This document shows positions 24,492-36,072 of a DNA stretch of 64,000 nucleotides, one piece after another. Source of the stretch: Stachybotrys elegans (Eukaryota; Ascomycota; Sordariomycetes; Hypocreales; Stachybotryaceae). The DNA is taken from positions 1,488,001-1,552,000 of the forward strand of contig JAGPNK010000008.1 of the NCBI GenBank assembly GCA_020746835.1. Reading direction: 5' to 3'. The notes below the pieces were generated by a model. That model did no database searches and was not told where the DNA came from. It was given only the letters and a program-made list of their open reading frames with translations. A program made the position numbers and the translations under genes. Numbering within the stretch: the first letter of the stretch is position 1; each line of letters begins with the position of its first letter.

Positions 24492-25741
24492 TGTATGTGA
24501 TTGCCGACTTTGTACCTGCTAGGTTCGTATGTATGAGCCGAGCTGACTAACTTCTTGTTCTGCAGCTCGAGGGGTTGTTTGAGATGTGTAGAAACGAAGA
24601 GGTCCGGGCTACTACGGCCTGGGCTTCGGCTTCTAAATACTCTACAGACATCAGGCTGCTTTCCTCGGCCACAACTGCAACAGTGGAGTCGGAGTGGTGT
24701 CGCGTCAAAGACGTCAAGACACCTCTGTGGGCCCAGCAAGATGTGTTGTTGGCACACATTAAATCGCACAGCAGAGGATGGTTGCAAAGATAGACGAAGC
24801 ACTACGGTGAAGTCAAAAAGACGGTGTAGTGCTTACTAAGATTTCATTCCAACTCTGTATACCAGCTTTTTATTGCCATGGGTGCAATGAAGAAGCGGAA
24901 ATCTAAACCAGGATAGGATATCTCCGAATGTTATTAGTGTTGAGGAGGCGATCACAGGCATGAAGTAACCAATAACAGTGTAGCAACTTATCTCTAGCAA
25001 TAGAACGTATAGGAATAGGGCTGCGTGGACAATCCTCCAAGATCACAGATATCTACAGGAGTTACGCCTATCGCTCAACGCAAGCACAAAATAGGGGCTG
25101 ATAGAGCGCGGCCCAGCAAAGGAACAGTTTCATGCATTTTCTACCTCTCTCAACAGCTAAAACTTAGTCCAAGAAGAATCACTGTTTCCTGCGCCCAAGC
25201 AATTGACGACCCCATTGTGCCAGGCGCCTTTCAAAACCACAGAGTAACACTAGCCCTCAGCAGAGGCTGCCAGGGTAATGTAAGGGATCAGCATCCGCCT
25301 GACCCATGCTACACCAACCTGACTGAGGGGTATAAGATTTTGCCGCACGAGTAAGCCGACTGTCCTACGGCGCATTCCAAATGTGGCCGGATCCGGCTGA
25401 GAAATCAATTCCATAGAAATACACATTCAAGGGCCTAACCCCAAGCCGACATACTACTGATACCAGAGGATATGTCTCGCTTAGTACGGAGCGCAGATCC
25501 TAGCAGGTCCAGAGGTCCGGCCTACTCGCCATGTCTTGGCTGAAGGGAAGCAAATAAGCAGGAGGCACAAACTCCTAATATCACTCTTCGCGCTCCTAAC
25601 ACCCTAGATGGGATAATATTATCAACCTAGAAGGGGGGCCCATATTTGGGGAGAATTGAAGGGCGGCTTAGATAGATATAATCTTCTTTCTGGCCTAGAT
25701 TAATTCCATGTAGGTAGCGGCATAGACAGAGAGTCTTCTCA
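24492..25741. other. Upstream region of first PKS, no recognised gene
   Basis: About 1.25 kb. The start-proximal part should contain the PKS promoter. Short open frames on both strands around 24395-24839 overlap one another in conflicting frames and match nothing I know. Towards 25600 the sequence becomes AT-richer. No intact gene is seen. Confidence 0.35.
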
Positions 25742-26004
25742 AGCCTGTGTGGAACTGGTGCTGGCGTGATCGTGCTGTCGGATATCGATATTGGCGTGGC
25801 TCGGAAAGTGGCCGCAGAAATTACCCCCATCGCATCTAACTTGGTTCCCGCGAGGTGATGCAACAGCTTCCAATGGGTCGACTGGCCTTGGTAGAAGAGA
25901 TTGCTGATATTGTTCCCTTCCTCTGCAGCCCAGGATCAAGCTACGTAACTGGCTGTAACATGATCATGGATGGAGGGATGGTCTTGCCACTTCGAACCGC
26001 TTGA
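25742..26004 (+). pseudogene. Short-chain dehydrogenase relic with central deletion
   Basis: Two pieces of one SDR family protein lie next to each other in different frames. Frame 1 (25742-25855) reads GTGAGVIVLSDIDIGVA followed by RKVAAEI, an N-terminal Rossmann beta-alpha-beta unit. A TGA follows at 25856. Frame 2 (25852-26004) reads MGRLALVEEIADIVPFLCS, then SSYVTGCNMIMDGGM, the classical C-terminal end, and stops at TGA 26002. The whole middle, including the catalytic Ser and YxxxK residues (on the order of 100-150 residues in this family), is missing. No start codon context or regulatory sequence is evident. This is a dead fragment, not a short enzyme. It may be what is left of a tailoring gene that once accompanied the PKS, but that is inference. 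Confidence 0.75.
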
Positions 26005-26970
26005 AAGAGTTTGCGTTCCCTGCCTTGCCCAAGCGCAGGGAGGCTGAATAGAAAGGGTAGCATTTTTTGATTGCTGGAGTTTCCTCCCAACTTCAGCACG
26101 GTATTCATTGTTAATAATGGGGTATACCGTGACATGAGTAAGGGATATCAACATTGCTTTCGGTCAGTAGGCACGGTGGAATCACCTTGACTACACCAAG
26201 GCTTTTCTAAGGTCATGGCCTTTATAGTATCCCCTAATTCAGTGGCATATATTAGTTTTCTACGTTTACAGTGATCTTTATAGAAGCTCATACATGAAAC
26301 AATATGTAGTAGTTGGCATGATCCGATAATAAATAGTACTTTGTTATAGGTAAAATCTGCCAAGAAGCAAATGCTACGGATTACCTTATTCCTACTACAC
26401 TTGATTGGAATAGAATCCTGTCTGTATGCAACCTGCGCGTTGTGAAAGGGATGGGCCAATTACGCATAGCAGAGAAACAAGATGCTTTGTCTGGTACTTC
26501 ACGTGTGGTAGTATCGTCGCTGAGCCTGAATCTAGAGAGGGAGTGTGGGCCAGGGTGCTATCAAGAGGACATATCCCCCAGGATTGATGCAGGACTGGAT
26601 AGGGTCCATCCTGGTGTTGACCCCTACCACTCTTCATAGGCTAGTTATTCCGGGGGCTAAGCAGGCCAATTTGTGTTGGCGAGGCCCAGAGGTCTGCATT
26701 GCAGGATTTAATCCTGGCGCAGGATGCTAGAACGGGGCCTGAGGCCACGACACCAAGGTCAGGCATTACGATGAGGGGTATATCTACGGGTTAGACCGGG
26801 TTATAAACACCGATAGATCAAGAATCCATTCATTAAACACTTTTACCAGCAAATTTAGACCCAATATCTAGGCCAATCATCTGACACCTTTGCTCTCATC
26901 TTATCAAGTTCCACCAACAAAGAAACAAAGGCGAGAAGAACAGGGACGCGGAGGCTTCTCTCGTCTGGAT
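26005..26970. other. AT-rich gene-free stretch
   Basis: About 970 bp with no credible coding region. Small open frames on both strands are unsupported by any motif. The stretch around 26180-26400 is clearly AT-rich relative to the flanks, compatible with decayed repeat DNA. Confidence 0.35.
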
Positions 26971-27745
26971 ATGACGATGTCGGAAGTTGACTTTAACGCG
27001 CCGACACCTTCTGAGCAAGAAGCACTTCTCAGTCATCCAGCCTTAGATCCACCTACGGATTTGAACCCGATTTTTACAAACCCATCCAACGGCAACGACG
27101 GACCTTATTCCACTATCGGAATATTTGCTGGTCTTGCGACTATATTCATTTTCTTGTGGGTGTACGTAATACCAGCTCTTCTGGGAGCCTGGTTTAGGTG
27201 ACTGTAAGTTGAGCTTCCATGGTGACGTCTCTCATGGTTCGGACTTCTAATGTACTCTCCAGGCGTCATGATGATAGGCTATGTGAGTTATGGGACACTG
27301 CGGCCAGTTTGCTAGACTGTTTTCTGCTAACATCAGGGTTGAGGTTTTTATATCGCATTTCTCGGCATCCTGCTGGGACAAGTTGGCTATCTTGGAGACT
27401 TTGTCCACCAGTGGGATGTTCGGCTTGAAGACCTTCCACACATGCTTGGGTATGGAGCAAGCTCTGCCGACAAGAGAAGCTGTATCTAATGGGGACCGAT
27501 ATTTTTGCCATTGCTACCTTAGCCACCAAGTCAGCTACCCTGTTGGGATGGACACGAATGTTTGTTCCTAGACGCAATCGCAACGCTTTCTTCTGGGTCT
27601 TGCATGCCCTACTATGGGTCAAGCTACTGTTTTATTTCGCGGCGCTCTTTACCATCAACCTCACGTGTTTGCCCACAAGAAGACTTGGAACCGGCTTCTT
27701 CCGGGCACCTGCCGTAATACCATTGTGCTCGATATCACGTTAGAA
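26971..27745 (+). pseudogene. Fungal rhodopsin-domain membrane protein, damaged
   Basis: The start (ATG 26971 or 26977) gives MSEVDFNAPTPSEQEALL, a typical opening of the ascomycete integral membrane proteins with a rhodopsin-like domain (PF20684). It is followed by a first transmembrane helix (TIGIFAGLATIFIFLWVYVI). A second piece in another frame, about 27350-27480, reads FYIAFLGILLGQVGYLGDF then HQWDVRLEDL, the conserved loop of this family. A third piece, about 27492-27740, reads GTDIFAIATLATKSATLLG and continues through WVLHALLWVKLLFYF. Helix-2 residues are not found, and joining piece 2 to piece 3 would need an intron of only about 30 bp. I therefore read it as a decaying gene rather than a complete one. 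Function in the family is unknown. Confidence 0.5.
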
Positions 27746-28491
27746 AGGCCCTGGTACTCCAGGGGGCCAAGTTACTCATCCACCCTCGTATTCTTTGCGC
27801 TATTGATCTGGAGGAAGCCATGTATGTACATGTCTAGCTGTAAGAAGAAGGTACATGGGGCTCTCACAGCCACCAAAATAGAGATGACTAACGTACGGCA
27901 GGGACCCTGGGTATGAGGGCCCAGCAAGACCAATGTAACCAGACTTTATCAGACTACGCAAAGGCACATTGAATCAACAGCTACATCCGTAGTTGATGTA
28001 CTGCAGACTGCATCTTGGATAGTTCTGTAAGGGGCACTGAGGGCTGTGGCTGCGGATAGGCTTGAAATGGTTACGGGATTTCCTATAGTTAATATATCTA
28101 CGAGACAGGCATGAAAGGCTCAAGAATTCAGACTTGGGAGCGCCACAGCCATCTCCAGCAATGGCCCCATAACAGATTCAGCCTAAGCTTCTTAGCTGCA
28201 GTGGATGAGTAAGGCTTCTCGTAACGGCCTGCGAAGAAGGCCACTCCTGCGAAAGGATGCCGGCTTATGCCAACAGGCATTTGCCTAACCGCGGCGCGCC
28301 GAGGTATCAGTGTGAAAGACCTAGAGTGGTGGGATTGGAAAGACGAAGACCAAGGCGACTGGCTATAAAGTCGTGTCATTCGCCGCTCTGTTTATACAAT
28401 CACTCACCACCGCTCTTCTCTCAGTCAAGCTTCCATCATTTTACAGCCACCCTTCACTTCCTGCCTGATACTCTCTCGAACCCTATTCAAC
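27746..28491. other. Intergenic region, promoter of secreted-protein gene
   Basis: About 750 bp with no supported gene. The final part before 28492 is pyrimidine-rich, as usual for fungal leaders (for example CACTCACCACCGCTC and CTTCCATCATTTTACAGC). Confidence 0.35.
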
Positions 28492-29190
28492 ATGCGTTCC
28501 GCTATTGCTGTTGCTGTCCTGGCTGTCCTGGTGAATAATACCCTTTGTCTCTATGCAATAAGCTGCAGTTGCTAATTCTCCTGCTATACAGGTCTCTGCT
28601 ACAGCTACTAGCCCAATTGAGGGCTATGAGGTTGAGGAGGCATCCTGGGCGATTGAAGTTATACCTGGCAAGCCTCCTGCTATTTTCAATGGAACTGTTG
28701 AGCAGGTCATGGCTCAACTTGAGGCTGACTACCCTGACTTTGCTGCTTCTGCCTTAGAGAATATCAATAAGGAAGCGGCCATCTTGGCTAACGCCAGCCC
28801 TGCTCCTGCTGATATTCTTACCAAGAGAGACCACAATATTTGCTATAACTTCCCCATGGCCAGTACAGGTCGCATTCAGGAGGGCATTAACTACCTGCAC
28901 GGTCTTACCGGTAGGCCATGGCTTGGACCAGGTCCTCGCAACTGCCAGCGGGTTAGCTGCTCTTGGAGAGCTGCCATCTGGTGGTGCAACGATGTAAGAG
29001 TTTCTATACCTGCAATTTGACCATTGCTAATAAGTAGAACAACTACCGGGTTGAGCACACTGACTGGCATGGCATTGCCAATGCAGCTCAAGTTATCGTG
29101 AATGAGTGTGCGCGAGGTGCCAGCGATGTTTCCGGACAGCGCTTCCACAACGATAACATCAACATGATTGTTCGAGATGGCGATTGCTAA
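28492..29190 (+). CDS. Small secreted cysteine-rich protein with Kex2 site
   Basis: Three exons (28492-28530, 28592-28993, 29038-29190) in phase give 197 aa. The N-terminus MRSAIAVAVLAVLVSATA is a clear signal peptide, interrupted by intron 1. A pro-region of about 85 residues ends at a Lys-Arg pair (ILTKR, DHNIC), a likely Kex2 cleavage site. The mature part of about 100 residues has the cysteines of a recurrent ascomycete secreted family: CYNF, NCQRVSCSW, IWWCND, NECARG and a last DGDC. It also carries the GxxYLxGLTGRP-like segment (GINYLHGLTGRPWLGPGP). The product is expected outside the cell; family members are often listed as candidate effectors but their activity is not established. Codon use is normal and no damage is seen, in contrast to its neighbours. 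Confidence 0.8.
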
Positions 29191-29470
29191 TGAGCTGTCC
29201 TGGCTGCGGGTTGTTATTACCGTGGGAGAGGAGAAGTAGATTGTATCTAGTTCTGGATCGTCCTAATAACATTTATACTCCAAGCATGTCTACCCATGCG
29301 TGATTTGTTTATATCTTATGAAACCCTCCTAGAGCAAGAGCCAGCATGCTTTCCCTCTGGCCGCGCGGTTGGGACGGTCGCGTTCGGCGAGCTGGAGATT
29401 GCTTGCTCTGCGGAAGGCATCTCTAATGGCTTCATTTGTCACTGGGTAGGCCAGTATAGTGCGCAGTATG

Positions 29471-30790
29471 CTATCGGTCTTGATCCTCGGCGAGATAGTC
29501 CAACATGGCTGTGCTGAGAAACGTCTTGCCGCATCCCGCGAGTCCGTGTAGCCAAATATGTCGACGCAAACCAGACTGCCATAATTGGAAGGCAGTATGC
29601 GTCAAGAGCCACGTGCCGGTCCCCTCATGACGGAGCCCTATCGCGTGGTTGGCGTTTGTAGATGGGTCGGGTGGCCTAAGCCAGCGTTTGATCTCTTGGA
29701 TATGGTAGTCGGACTTCATGCCATTAATGTTGACTTCGGTTGTAGATGCCATCTGCTCTAGAGCGTCGATTTTGTATTCGACTAGCCAACATTAGAAAGT
29801 CCTAGGAATCCAGGAAGCCTTATACTCACTAGCATTAAGAATTTCAGTAATCTGCCTCTCTGCTTTAACTTTATTAGGTAGAATCTGCTGAAGCAGGTCC
29901 TTTATATATACTGCTGCTATTATTGCTATAAAGCCCTGCTACTCTTTATTCTTATATGAGTTAGTATAGTTATAGATACTATAAATCACTAGATATGGAA
30001 AGTGGTTTATTAGGCTGGCTTCCTCTATCTTAAAACAGAAAATACCCTTCTCTACCGCTAGCTTATTATGGATACATGCGTCCTTTATCAGCTGGTTTGC
30101 GCTGGCAATAAGTCCATAGTTGATAGTAGGGTTGTTATCTTCTTTGCCATGCTCTGGTCGGGCAATGAGGTGGGCTGGGTTAGGACTACAGACGTTATTA
30201 TAGCTCTATTATGGCTCTTCATATATAATGTGCGATGAATACAACCTGTTGCTTGTTGCTGATGGCTGGGAATCCTTCTTGCAGAGTTGAGGCTTCTTGT
30301 CTAGGATCTGAGCTACATGGGCCTTAAGCTGATAACTGTTCGCCTTGTAATATGTCTCCAGCCCTCTAACTACTGCTTAGAGGAGTGCTAGCAGCTGGCC
30401 TAGAAACTGTGTGTACTAGAATGCCTGGTCCTGGATTGTCTTGCTGTAATTATACTGTAGGATACTACCCTGACCTCTGTCTTGACTGCTGACCATAATG
30501 TTGCCTAGGCGTACATCCTGATTGGCGCTTGGTGTATTACCGCCGATGCTAACCATTAGCCTGATGTGGATGTTAGGGAAGCTATATAGTATATCCCTTG
30601 AGACAGTTGCGGCTGTTGTAGTACCATATTTGCCCTTGGGAAGGGCCCAGTGATAGAGCCAACTTTCCCTGCAGTTTGCTAGCTGCGGTCGGTAGTTCTC
30701 AACCTCCCATAGACGGCGCAATCACATCTCTGCCTGCCGCTATCTCTGTCTCCGTCGGGATTGGTGTTAAGAGGAGGATATTAAGGAATC
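29471..30790 (-). pseudogene. RIP-marked relic of a phosphorylase-NACHT NOD-like receptor
   Basis: Read on the minus strand, the relic starts with a purine-nucleoside-phosphorylase-like N-terminus in broken frames: PIPTETEIAAGRD near 30750, then [19 protein letters not shown] and [19 protein letters not shown] (30721-30416). Further blocks read INYGLIASANQLIKDA and KEDNN, then EEASLINHFPYLVIYSIYNY. It ends in a linker and the NACHT P-loop HIWLHGLAGCGKTFLS (29752-29471), after which similarity stops. Stops interrupt nearly every block. Where this family conserves ICDYADSHKN and WQGYAAATAAAYAK, the relic has IYNYTNSYKN, a stop at the tryptophan, and QGFIAIIAAVYIK. Most of these replacements are G-to-A or C-to-T transitions. 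The stretch 29800-30000 is AT-rich. Truncated at its 3' end within NACHT. Confidence 0.8.
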
Positions 30791-32189
30791 AGATATTGCA
30801 TTTTTTCAATAAGTATCTGTTATATGTACCCGTCACTTGTTGATATGTCTGGGCTCAAAACTCGATAGCAGGCGTCGGTCAATGAGTAGGAGAGAATGGA
30901 ATAGATAAGGACGCTAATGGTAGCAGAATATAAGAGGCCAAGTGATATTGGCGACTACGAATGGTGGCTCGAGAGAAATTGCATGATGACTTTTCGTATG
31001 AACTGTTTAGGGAAAGTCGCCTCGGAACATCGCCGGATATATCCATCCGTTAACAGTGAATGGGGCGGCTACTTCAAGGAATCCCATCGACGCACTACTA
31101 TTTGCCATCTGCATAGCAGACAAAAATGTGATTCAAATTGCCGTTTACATTCCTAAATGGAAGAACAAGGCTAAGAAAAATGGTAGTGAATTATCAGATT
31201 AGCGCAGGGTAGTGTAGCGCAAACCTATGAAAGAGTGCGGTATTAATGTAAAAGGCATTGAAGGTAATCATAAACAACAGGGAGGAATCACTACATTAAC
31301 TGTGAATCAGCTCGTGAGTAGATATAGGAAGTCGACTACACCTCCAATTCTGGCATCATTTGCGTGGCCGAAGACAACGCAATTCCTTCTTGTCCCAGAG
31401 AATGTATATATCTTGCTGGTTCCAGTTCCAAGATTCTTTGATCAGCTCGAGATCAAAGGTCCAAAGAAGCCGCTCCAGAATAACACGCATCTAGTTATAT
31501 GCCAATCCTTTGCCCAGACAAGCACGGGGTCCGATGCTGAATGGCTGAAGAAATTCACGCTTATCATGAAGAAGGGCGAGCGTGGATCTTCCGTTGAAAC
31601 GGGTAGCCAGCGCTCAATGATCAAACCTTTCTCTTCGTGCCTCAATATCTGCAACGAGCAGGAACTTTGGTAGAAGCGAGGTTCGGAATAGTGTAACGCA
31701 GCTCGTTCTAGTAGTTTGATAGTCAGGTGACTAGTCACGAAGATCCATATTAATTTCCACGCAAGGAGTCAGGAAAGGGCCTGACGCAGAGGACACACAC
31801 AATACAATCACGGTTGCACACATTGTACGGCAATAAGTTCAGCCCTAGCTAGTTACGTGACCGTGACCTAATCAGGGTGGTTGAACCCTAGGGCGCGTAA
31901 TCATACACCTCCTGTGTTTGAGGCAATCAAAGGGGCTGACATTCAGCTCATATCATTGGCCGTTCCAGAAGGGAACTTCCGTTTCGAGATGTTTTCGCAA
32001 CCAACTGCATACGAGGCTGCGCCAATGTCCACATCCCCCACCTGTAGGATCAAGCCATAACTTAGTCACCGTTTCCAGGTCCACATAGATTGTGATGTTA
32101 CATCTCTTGTTCCTTACCCCTCTTTCTGTCTAATTTCCTTCTTGTCATGAACATCTCAACTCATCGTTCCAAGTCAAACTGATTCCACC
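30791..32189. other. Gene-poor stretch upstream of the GTPase
   Basis: About 1.4 kb. The longest open frame is 31227-31673 on the plus strand (148 aa); it has no recognisable domain, signal peptide or leader context, so I do not call it a gene. The last 200 bp before 32190 are pyrimidine-rich (TTCCTTACCCCTCTTTCTG) and look like a normal fungal promoter and leader. Confidence 0.35.
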
Positions 32190-35100
32190 ATGCGTACCGC
32201 TGACGACAGACCTCTCCCAATTTTTTCATTTGGAAGCTTATCACTCAATGATGATCCTTCCTCGGAGCAGGAGTTGGAACATCAGGGCGAGGGGCCCGTG
32301 ACAGCGACGGCTGGTTCACCTTCGTCGCTGTCGGGAATGAGTCCAGATACAAATATCACTCTCTTCGGCAGGGAGTATACCAAGGACTTCAAGCCGGTTC
32401 TGCTCCCGTCTGCTTCAAAAAGCCCATCTGAGACAATCACTCTATTTGGTAAACAATACAACAAGGACTTTTCGCCCTTGACTCCTGGACGGGCTACAGG
32501 ATCTGCGGGTGGCCCGAACATAGCGATTAGCGGCGGCAATACCAGCAGTGCTCAGGGCTCGATGTCCCTGTCAGCTTCGCCATTCATCTTCCGTGGCCTC
32601 CATAACGCCACTCCTCTACCTTCACCTTTGCCATCTCGAGAACCATCGCCCCAGCCGAGCACTTCTATCGAGAGGTCGCACCTCACCTCCGCTTCGATAC
32701 CGCCAAAGACACTCAGTGGCCCTTCCTCCATTTATACCTCAGCGGCACTGTTACATCCATCAAGCCCTCTGTCTCCGACTCCCACTCCCCGAGCTCGAGC
32801 TCTGTCCACCGTATCTTCACAAGTTTCAACTCCCGAAAAGGCGATTCAATCTCCCAGTGCGACCAGCACCGATGCTCCTCTCGGAGAGCAACCTCTCGCC
32901 TCAGTCACTCCGTACGATGCGAAAGAAGAATTGGCCCCTGCTCATGCTCTATTTACTACGGCGTTTCAGGATGCACTTAAGAATGGCTCATCAATTGCCA
33001 ATGATACCGTTATCGCAATCGAAAAGCTGGCTGCTGGTGGTTGGGCTGGCTCGACAGCTGACGTGAAGAAATATCTCACAGACGCGAAATCCTTCACAGC
33101 CTTTCGCAGCACTGATACTCGTACGATTGCTGTTCTGGGAGATTCTGGAGAAGGTGTGCTCGCAAGCCTGCGATACGTGAGTGGAACAATGTTATTAACG
33201 CAATACTATAGGAAAAAGCAGCTTGATCAACTCTCTACTCCATATCCCCGGTGTCGCTCAGACTGTAGGTTAATCCTTATATCGCAATATTACAAAGCTA
33301 ATTATTGGTGTTGGGATAGGGCGACATCGGCTCTGCATGCACCTCTGTTGTAACAGAGTATCGACAGAAGAAACCCGAGCACGTCGCAGCAATCACTATT
33401 GAAGCAGAATACCTGTCAAAATCAGAGATACAAGAACTCGTCCGCGAGCTCCTATGGAGTTATCGACAGCTGTTTCTTCCAATCGTCGAGTCCAGCAACA
33501 CGTCTGAGCAAGACTACGTAAGATATACGCGTGAATCAGAGCACGCTTGGTCCGCTCTCGAGGCCGCTTTCAAGCATAAGCGACAATTCACCCAAACCTA
33601 CGCTCGAGATATGTCAGAAGGCGCTCTAGAAAAAATAACTGAACAGTTGTTGCAGTGGGTTGATGAGATTGAGTGGCCTCAGGGAGCAAGGAATGGGCTC
33701 TGGACTTCAAATGCTGAAACGGCAGAGCAGTGCGTCGATCAAACCAGGTTCTTTTCTCAGGACAGATTTTGGCCATTTACGAAGATTATTCGGTAAAGTG
33801 GACATTTACGACACTGCTTTTTGGACTAGACTAATGGAAACTACAGGGTATATCTAAGCTCCCAGATCTTGAAAACCGGCCTAGTGCTCGCAGACTTGCC
33901 AGGTAAGCTTCCTGTTTCAAAGACAAGGTGATTTGACCACTAACCTGTCATAATAGGTTTGCACGACACGAATTTGGCCAGGGTGCGAGCAACCCAGGAT
34001 TACCTCATCAAATGTGATAATATCATCATAGTTGCCAAGATTTCCCGCGCCATCACCGATCAGTCTCTGAAGTCGTCCCTGTTCCACGTTTTCTCTCAGC
34101 ACGTCCCTGCCGAATGGGAACAGTCTGGCGCTCAGAATTTCAAGGTTGCCGTCGTATGTACCAGGTCGGAGGTAATAAATCATGTCTCTGAGTTATGGAT
34201 TCAGGCTCATGATTACTTGTACAGGATATCAACCCGCGTACAGCAAGACCCGAGTTCTGCGGTCCAAACAAAAGAATTCCTGAGGAGCTTATGGTACAGC
34301 TTGACAAAGAGATTGCCGATGCAAAAGCTACCGGAGATAACAAGCGAAAGAAGATGGCCAAGAAACAGTGTGTTTTTCTGCCTCTCTTTGGGTCCAGTAC
34401 TGACATCATAAAGACAAGAGCTCCTCCTGGTCCAAGCTCGAAATGGCCATGTTAGGGAAAATCTTCAAAGTTTGTTCGCTTCCGAGATGCACGGTAGAAG
34501 GTTGGATGTCTTCTGTGTGTCCAACAAATGGTATGAGAAGTATTGTCCAAAGGGAAACATCGAGTTTGTCCACGCAAGTGGAATTCCAGAGCTCAGACGA
34601 TTTTGCCACACAATTTCTGCAGATGCTCAGTTCAAGGAGGCGAAGAACTTCCTCAAGGCACGAATGTCTGCTTGCCTGAACTCGCTCGATATATGGGCCA
34701 GTAGCCTTCTGAATGCCCAACAAAAACCAACACTGAATGCTTCCATTGTCACTAAATTAGACAACATTCGAAACCAGGTGGCATACCTCTGACTTGAATG
34801 AGATTGCATCTGAGACTAACTCTATATATAGATTCCTGGCCTCATTCAGACTTTCCGATCTGGGTTCACTCAATCCTTTCAGGATCAAATTATGAAAGCC
34901 TTCAGTATGTATATTAGGTTTTGATTGCTTATGATCAGTGTGCTAACTCGTCGCAGGACATAGAGACATGAAATGGCAGGAAGCCGCGACTCAACAAGGT
35001 CAAGAGTGGAAAACGGTAAGTGTTCTAATATTATTCATATAATCAAGAGCTAACATAATCAAAAGTGGCATTGGAGTAATCCGTCCATTAACCCACGTCT

Positions 35101-36072
35101 TGAACATCGGACCTTTGGCTAACCTTTCTAATAGCGCAATACAATGCATGGTGCAAGAACAACGGAATTCACTCAACTTTGAAACGGGGATCCAGGAATT
35201 GGAATACTGAGATTATCTGGAAGATGCGCATAGAGTTGGATGGTCTATGGGAGCTTGTCGAAGATGATGTCGGAGACAGCTTTTCGGCCTTGCTCGAGGG
35301 TTTGTTGCGGCTTTTGGAGGAGCTCAAAGTGTCTCTTCATGGTATCTCCCACGGCCTCGCTGTTTCTTCCCAGCAAGATGCGCTAACTTTGATGTCTACA
35401 GAATCTGGCACTTCTCAATCTATCACGTCTTTGGGCAACGGGCTTGACTCTTACATCCAAAACATTGAGTACACAATCCGAAGACAACAAGGAGAATTCT
35501 TGACTGCTGTGAAGTAGGTCTAATAACTGGTCTTTATCCCTTATTGCTACATGCTGAACTCGTTATAGAACCATCAAGAGGTATACCATGGAGGCAAACC
35601 ACAACTCATATATAATGAAGGAGATGGTCCCTTTCTACCGTTCAGCATCAAATGAATTGGGTAAGCACATCTTTATATTTTCTCCTTTACTAAACAACCT
35701 ATATCGAGCCCCTATGTTACATGATAGAGAAGCTAACAGAATTGTTATTAAATAGGCTCAGGTATGGGTGCACGGCAGCAATCGATAATCCAAGGACACA
35801 TTGAGAGTGAGACTGTTTTCCCCCAACTATCAATCGCTGTGTTTACCAGCATGGAAGCCTCAATCAACTCGATCGCAGACGCTTTACATACGTTTCTTAG
35901 GAGTGTCTTGGCAAGCATTAGGGCAGATTTTGACAATGTTCTTCACTCTCAGGGAGGAGTAATGGGCATCATGACAAAAGAAAACGAAAGGCAACTGGAA
36001 GACTTTGCTAAGAAGGTTAAGGACCTAAATCGGCAGCATGGTCTTGTGCTTTGGAATATCAAGTCGTTATAG
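32190..36072 (+). CDS. Dynamin-like large GTPase of the SLIP-GC type
   Basis: Thirteen exons reach from ATG 32190 to TAG 36070-36072, about 1060 aa; exons 1-9 are 32190-33153, 33212-33264, 33320-33792, 33847-33902, 33957-34171, 34225-34367, 34414-34777, 34832-34904 and 34957-35015. The N-terminal 250 residues are Ser/Pro-rich and contain two repeats of an FGxxYxKDF motif (FGREYTKDF, FGKQYNKDF). The GTPase follows: the P-loop GDSGEGKSSLINSLL is assembled across intron 1, switch I is the GSACTSVVTEY region, G3 is ADLPGLHD, and the G4 counterpart is CTRSEDIN. The C-terminal half is helical and ends in a coiled segment. Vertebrate SLIP-GC is a nuclear GTPase; the many fungal relatives are uncharacterised. 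No break in frame was found, unlike the surrounding relics. Neighbours share no pathway with it. Confidence 0.85.

Noticed and set aside
24395..24802. 135 aa minus-strand frame upstream of the first PKS as a separate gene
   Set aside because: It overlaps PKS exon 1 in another frame and has no family feature.
31227..31673. 148 aa plus-strand frame as a gene
   Set aside because: No recognisable family and overlapped by a comparable antisense frame; too little to support a call.
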